Assembly (NCBI RefSeq): GCF_003432115.1 | Contig: NZ_QWDC01000001.1 | Location: 2,041,420 to 2,105,419 of the forward strand | Direction of reading: 5' to 3' | Source: Mucilaginibacter conchicola | Lineage (GTDB): Bacteria > Bacteroidota > Bacteroidia > Sphingobacteriales > Sphingobacteriaceae | Length of the DNA stretch: 64,000 nucleotides | Part shown: in pieces, positions 62,866 through 64,000 of the stretch | Layout of the letters: each line of letters starts with the position of its first letter | How positions within the stretch are numbered: the stretch's first letter is position 1 | Notes under the pieces: generated by a model | What the model was told of the DNA's origin: nothing | Database searches by the model: none | Seen by the model: the letters and a program-made list of their open reading frames with translations, nothing else | Made by a program: the position numbers and the translations under genes

Positions 62866-63105
62866 ATGAATACTACGCTGAACCACAAAGTAAAAGCCGT
62901 TGCGACCAACATTCGCAAAAGGCGCGAAGATTTAAATTACACGCAGGAGTACTTGGCTGCAAAGCTAAATATTTCGCAGAATGCTTATAGCAAAATTGAG
63001 CTTGGTTATACTAAAATAACAGTTGAGCGCCTGTTCCAGATAGCTGATATACTGGAGAGCGAGCTTACCGACCTCATAAACCCTAATAAAGCCGAAGCAG
63101 CTTAA
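62866..63105 (+). CDS. XRE-family helix-turn-helix regulator
   Basis: A 79-residue protein that is almost only a lambda-Cro-type DNA-binding domain (residues about 10-68): NIRKRREDLNYTQEYLAAKLNISQNAYSKIELGYTKITVERLFQIADIL. The helix-turn-helix is TQEYLAAKLNISQNAYSKIE. There is no ligand-binding domain. It is divergent from the peptide-export unit, so it is the natural candidate for its regulator. The HD phosphohydrolase gene follows on the same strand after 59 bases with its own -7 element. Confidence 0.92.
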   Translation: MNTTLNHKVKAVATNIRKRREDLNYTQEYLAAKLNISQNAYSKIELGYTKITVERLFQIADILESELTDLINPNKAEAA

Positions 63106-63135
63106 TAAAGTCTTAACCCAACAAAACTTGTTGCC

Positions 63136-63143
63136 TATATTTG
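63136..63143 (+). promoter_or_regulatory. -7 element of the HD gene
   Basis: TATATTTG matches TAnnTTTG; the ATG at 63165 follows 21 bases later. No -33 box was recognised. Confidence 0.45.
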
Positions 63144-63164
63144 CGTCATCCCACAGATGCAAAT

Positions 63165-63809
63165 ATGGAGAACAAGGAAATTATTGACCGCACCGTAGAT
63201 TTTGTAAAGGAAACTTTAAAAAATGCCGAGGGCGGCCACGATTGGTGGCACATCCAACGCGTTTGGATAAACACCAAACATATTGCGCAAACAGAAGATT
63301 GCGACCAGCTTACTGTTGAGCTTGCGGCCCTGCTGCATGATATTGCCGATAGTAAATTCCACAACGGGGATGAAGAGATAGGCCCTGCAACTGCCACAAA
63401 ATTTTTGAATAGTATTAATGTTGATGCTGCCATTGTTAAACACGTAGGGCTAATCATCAGGCACATGTCTTTTAAGGCAAGTTTTGATAATGCTACCTTC
63501 CGCTCAAATGAACTTGCCGTTGTACAGGATGCCGACCGCCTGGATGCCATTGGCGCCATTGGCATTGCCCGTGCTTTTACATACGGCGGCCATAAAGGGC
63601 GCGAGATATTTAACCCGGATATCAAACCCGATCTTAACATGACCAAAGAGCAGTACAAGAATACTACTGCACCTACCATTAACCACTTTTACGAGAAGCT
63701 ACTATTGTTGAAAGATAAAATGAACACTGCAACGGGTAAGCAAATGGCACAGCAAAGACATATCTTTATGGAGCAGTTTCTTGAGCAGTTTTACAGCGAA
63801 GTATCCTGA
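63165..63809 (+). CDS. HD-domain phosphohydrolase (YedJ/YpgQ-like)
   Basis: A 214-residue HD protein; ATG at 63165 (MENKEIIDRTVDFVKE) is preferred over an upstream TTG at 63141. Metal-binding residues are visible: His25 and His30 (GGHDWWHIQRVW), His58-Asp59 (AALLHDIADSKF) and the distal Asp in VVQDADRLDAIGAIGIARAF. This YedJ-like subgroup hydrolyses phosphate bonds of small molecules, possibly nucleotides; the natural substrate is unknown. It follows the XRE gene on the same strand but seems to have its own promoter element. Confidence 0.92.
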   Translation: MENKEIIDRTVDFVKETLKNAEGGHDWWHIQRVWINTKHIAQTEDCDQLTVELAALLHDIADSKFHNGDEEIGPATATKFLNSINVDAAIVKHVGLIIRHMSFKASFDNATFRSNELAVVQDADRLDAIGAIGIARAFTYGGHKGREIFNPDIKPDLNMTKEQYKNTTAPTINHFYEKLLLLKDKMNTATGKQMAQQRHIFMEQFLEQFYSEVS

Positions 63810-63841
63810 AATAAGGCATAATTTACCACGTTCATATCATC

Positions 63842-64000
63842 ATGAAGAAACCCCTGCTATTAGCGGCAATACCCCTGTTTCTTGCTAAAGTATCTTCGGC
63901 GCAGGATAATCTGAAAACCCAGCGTGTTAACTTGCATTTCCAGCAAACGGTTATCACGCAATACAAACCTGCCTTTAGCGCTAAATACAGCGGCGATAAT
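63842..64000 (+). CDS. Secreted protein, perhaps carbohydrate porin; 3' end outside window
   Basis: ATG at 63842 opens a frame that runs off the window. The 53 visible residues begin with a signal peptide (MKKPLLLAAIPLFLAKVSSAQ), and the following NLHFQQTVITQYKPAFSAKY recalls the start of OprB-like carbohydrate porins of Bacteroidota. Too little is seen to be sure. Confidence 0.6.
   Translation, partial: MKKPLLLAAIPLFLAKVSSAQDNLKTQRVNLHFQQTVITQYKPAFSAKYSGDN

Noticed and set aside
1..64000. tRNA, rRNA, tmRNA and riboswitch genes
   Set aside because: Intergenic gaps were read for cloverleaf or known aptamer patterns and none was recognised; the only RNA candidate is at 52969-53091.

Overview
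The window reads as chromosome from a Bacteroidota bacterium, most likely family Sphingobacteriaceae (Mucilaginibacter- or Pedobacter-like; the genus is an inference). The signs are a full-length SprA (the type IX secretion translocon), a T9SS-type C-terminal sorting domain, DUF3127, DUF4292, SusC-like sequence motifs, TAnnTTTG promoter elements, weak or absent Shine-Dalgarno sequences, and intergenic hairpin repeats typical of the phylum. Nearly all genes are chromosomal housekeeping or envelope genes. I saw no tRNA, rRNA, CRISPR array, prophage or conjugative element.

Layout. 1-2.2 kb: the 3' end of an AsmA-like gene, then a repeat-filled gap. 2.2-21.7 kb: a long minus-strand run, transcribed from right to left: acylphosphatase, oligosaccharide flippase, TPR protein, DUF4292 lipoprotein, EnvC-like factor, two TatA/B proteins, gatA, a LysM lytic transglycosylase, maeB, ruvA and sprA. 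It is rich in envelope and secretion functions. 21.9-32.9 kb: amidohydrolase, rlmN, comF-like gene, glyA with a GAF/4xPAS hybrid kinase, scpA and dxs. 33-33.8 kb: a REP-associated tyrosine transposase between inverted REP sequences. 33.8-42.5 kb: M28 peptidase; a two-gene 71-aa protein/nucleotidyltransferase module with a perfect palindrome in its promoter; a VOC protein; an OmpR-type two-component system divergent from a probable T9SS cargo; DUF3127; a THUMP methyltransferase. 42.7-47.9 kb: an M90 peptidase and a divergent locus holding a VWA protein with SusC-like sequence and an ECF sigma factor followed by a membrane anti-sigma/TonB-C-like protein. 48-58.4 kb: ABC exporter, MarR-GNAT fusion, frr, RRM protein, GreA/B-like protein, a candidate small RNA, CapA-like lipoprotein, NlpC/P60 hydrolase, and pyruvate dehydrogenase E1-alpha and E2. 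58.7-63.1 kb: a peptide-export module of a canonical double-glycine precursor, an HlyD adaptor, a C39-peptidase ABC transporter and a divergent XRE regulator. 63.1-64 kb: an HD phosphohydrolase and the start of a secreted, porin-like protein.

The best candidates for an under-described system are (i) the double-glycine peptide/C39 exporter module, whose peptide has a textbook leader but an unusual acidic Ser/Gly-rich, cysteine-free core; (ii) the 71-aa/nucleotidyltransferase pair, which looks like a self-regulated toxin-antitoxin-type module; (iii) the transposase with REP copies that show compensatory base changes; and (iv) a candidate small RNA near 53.0 kb. Several families of inverted-repeat elements lie between genes, mostly near gene 3' ends.
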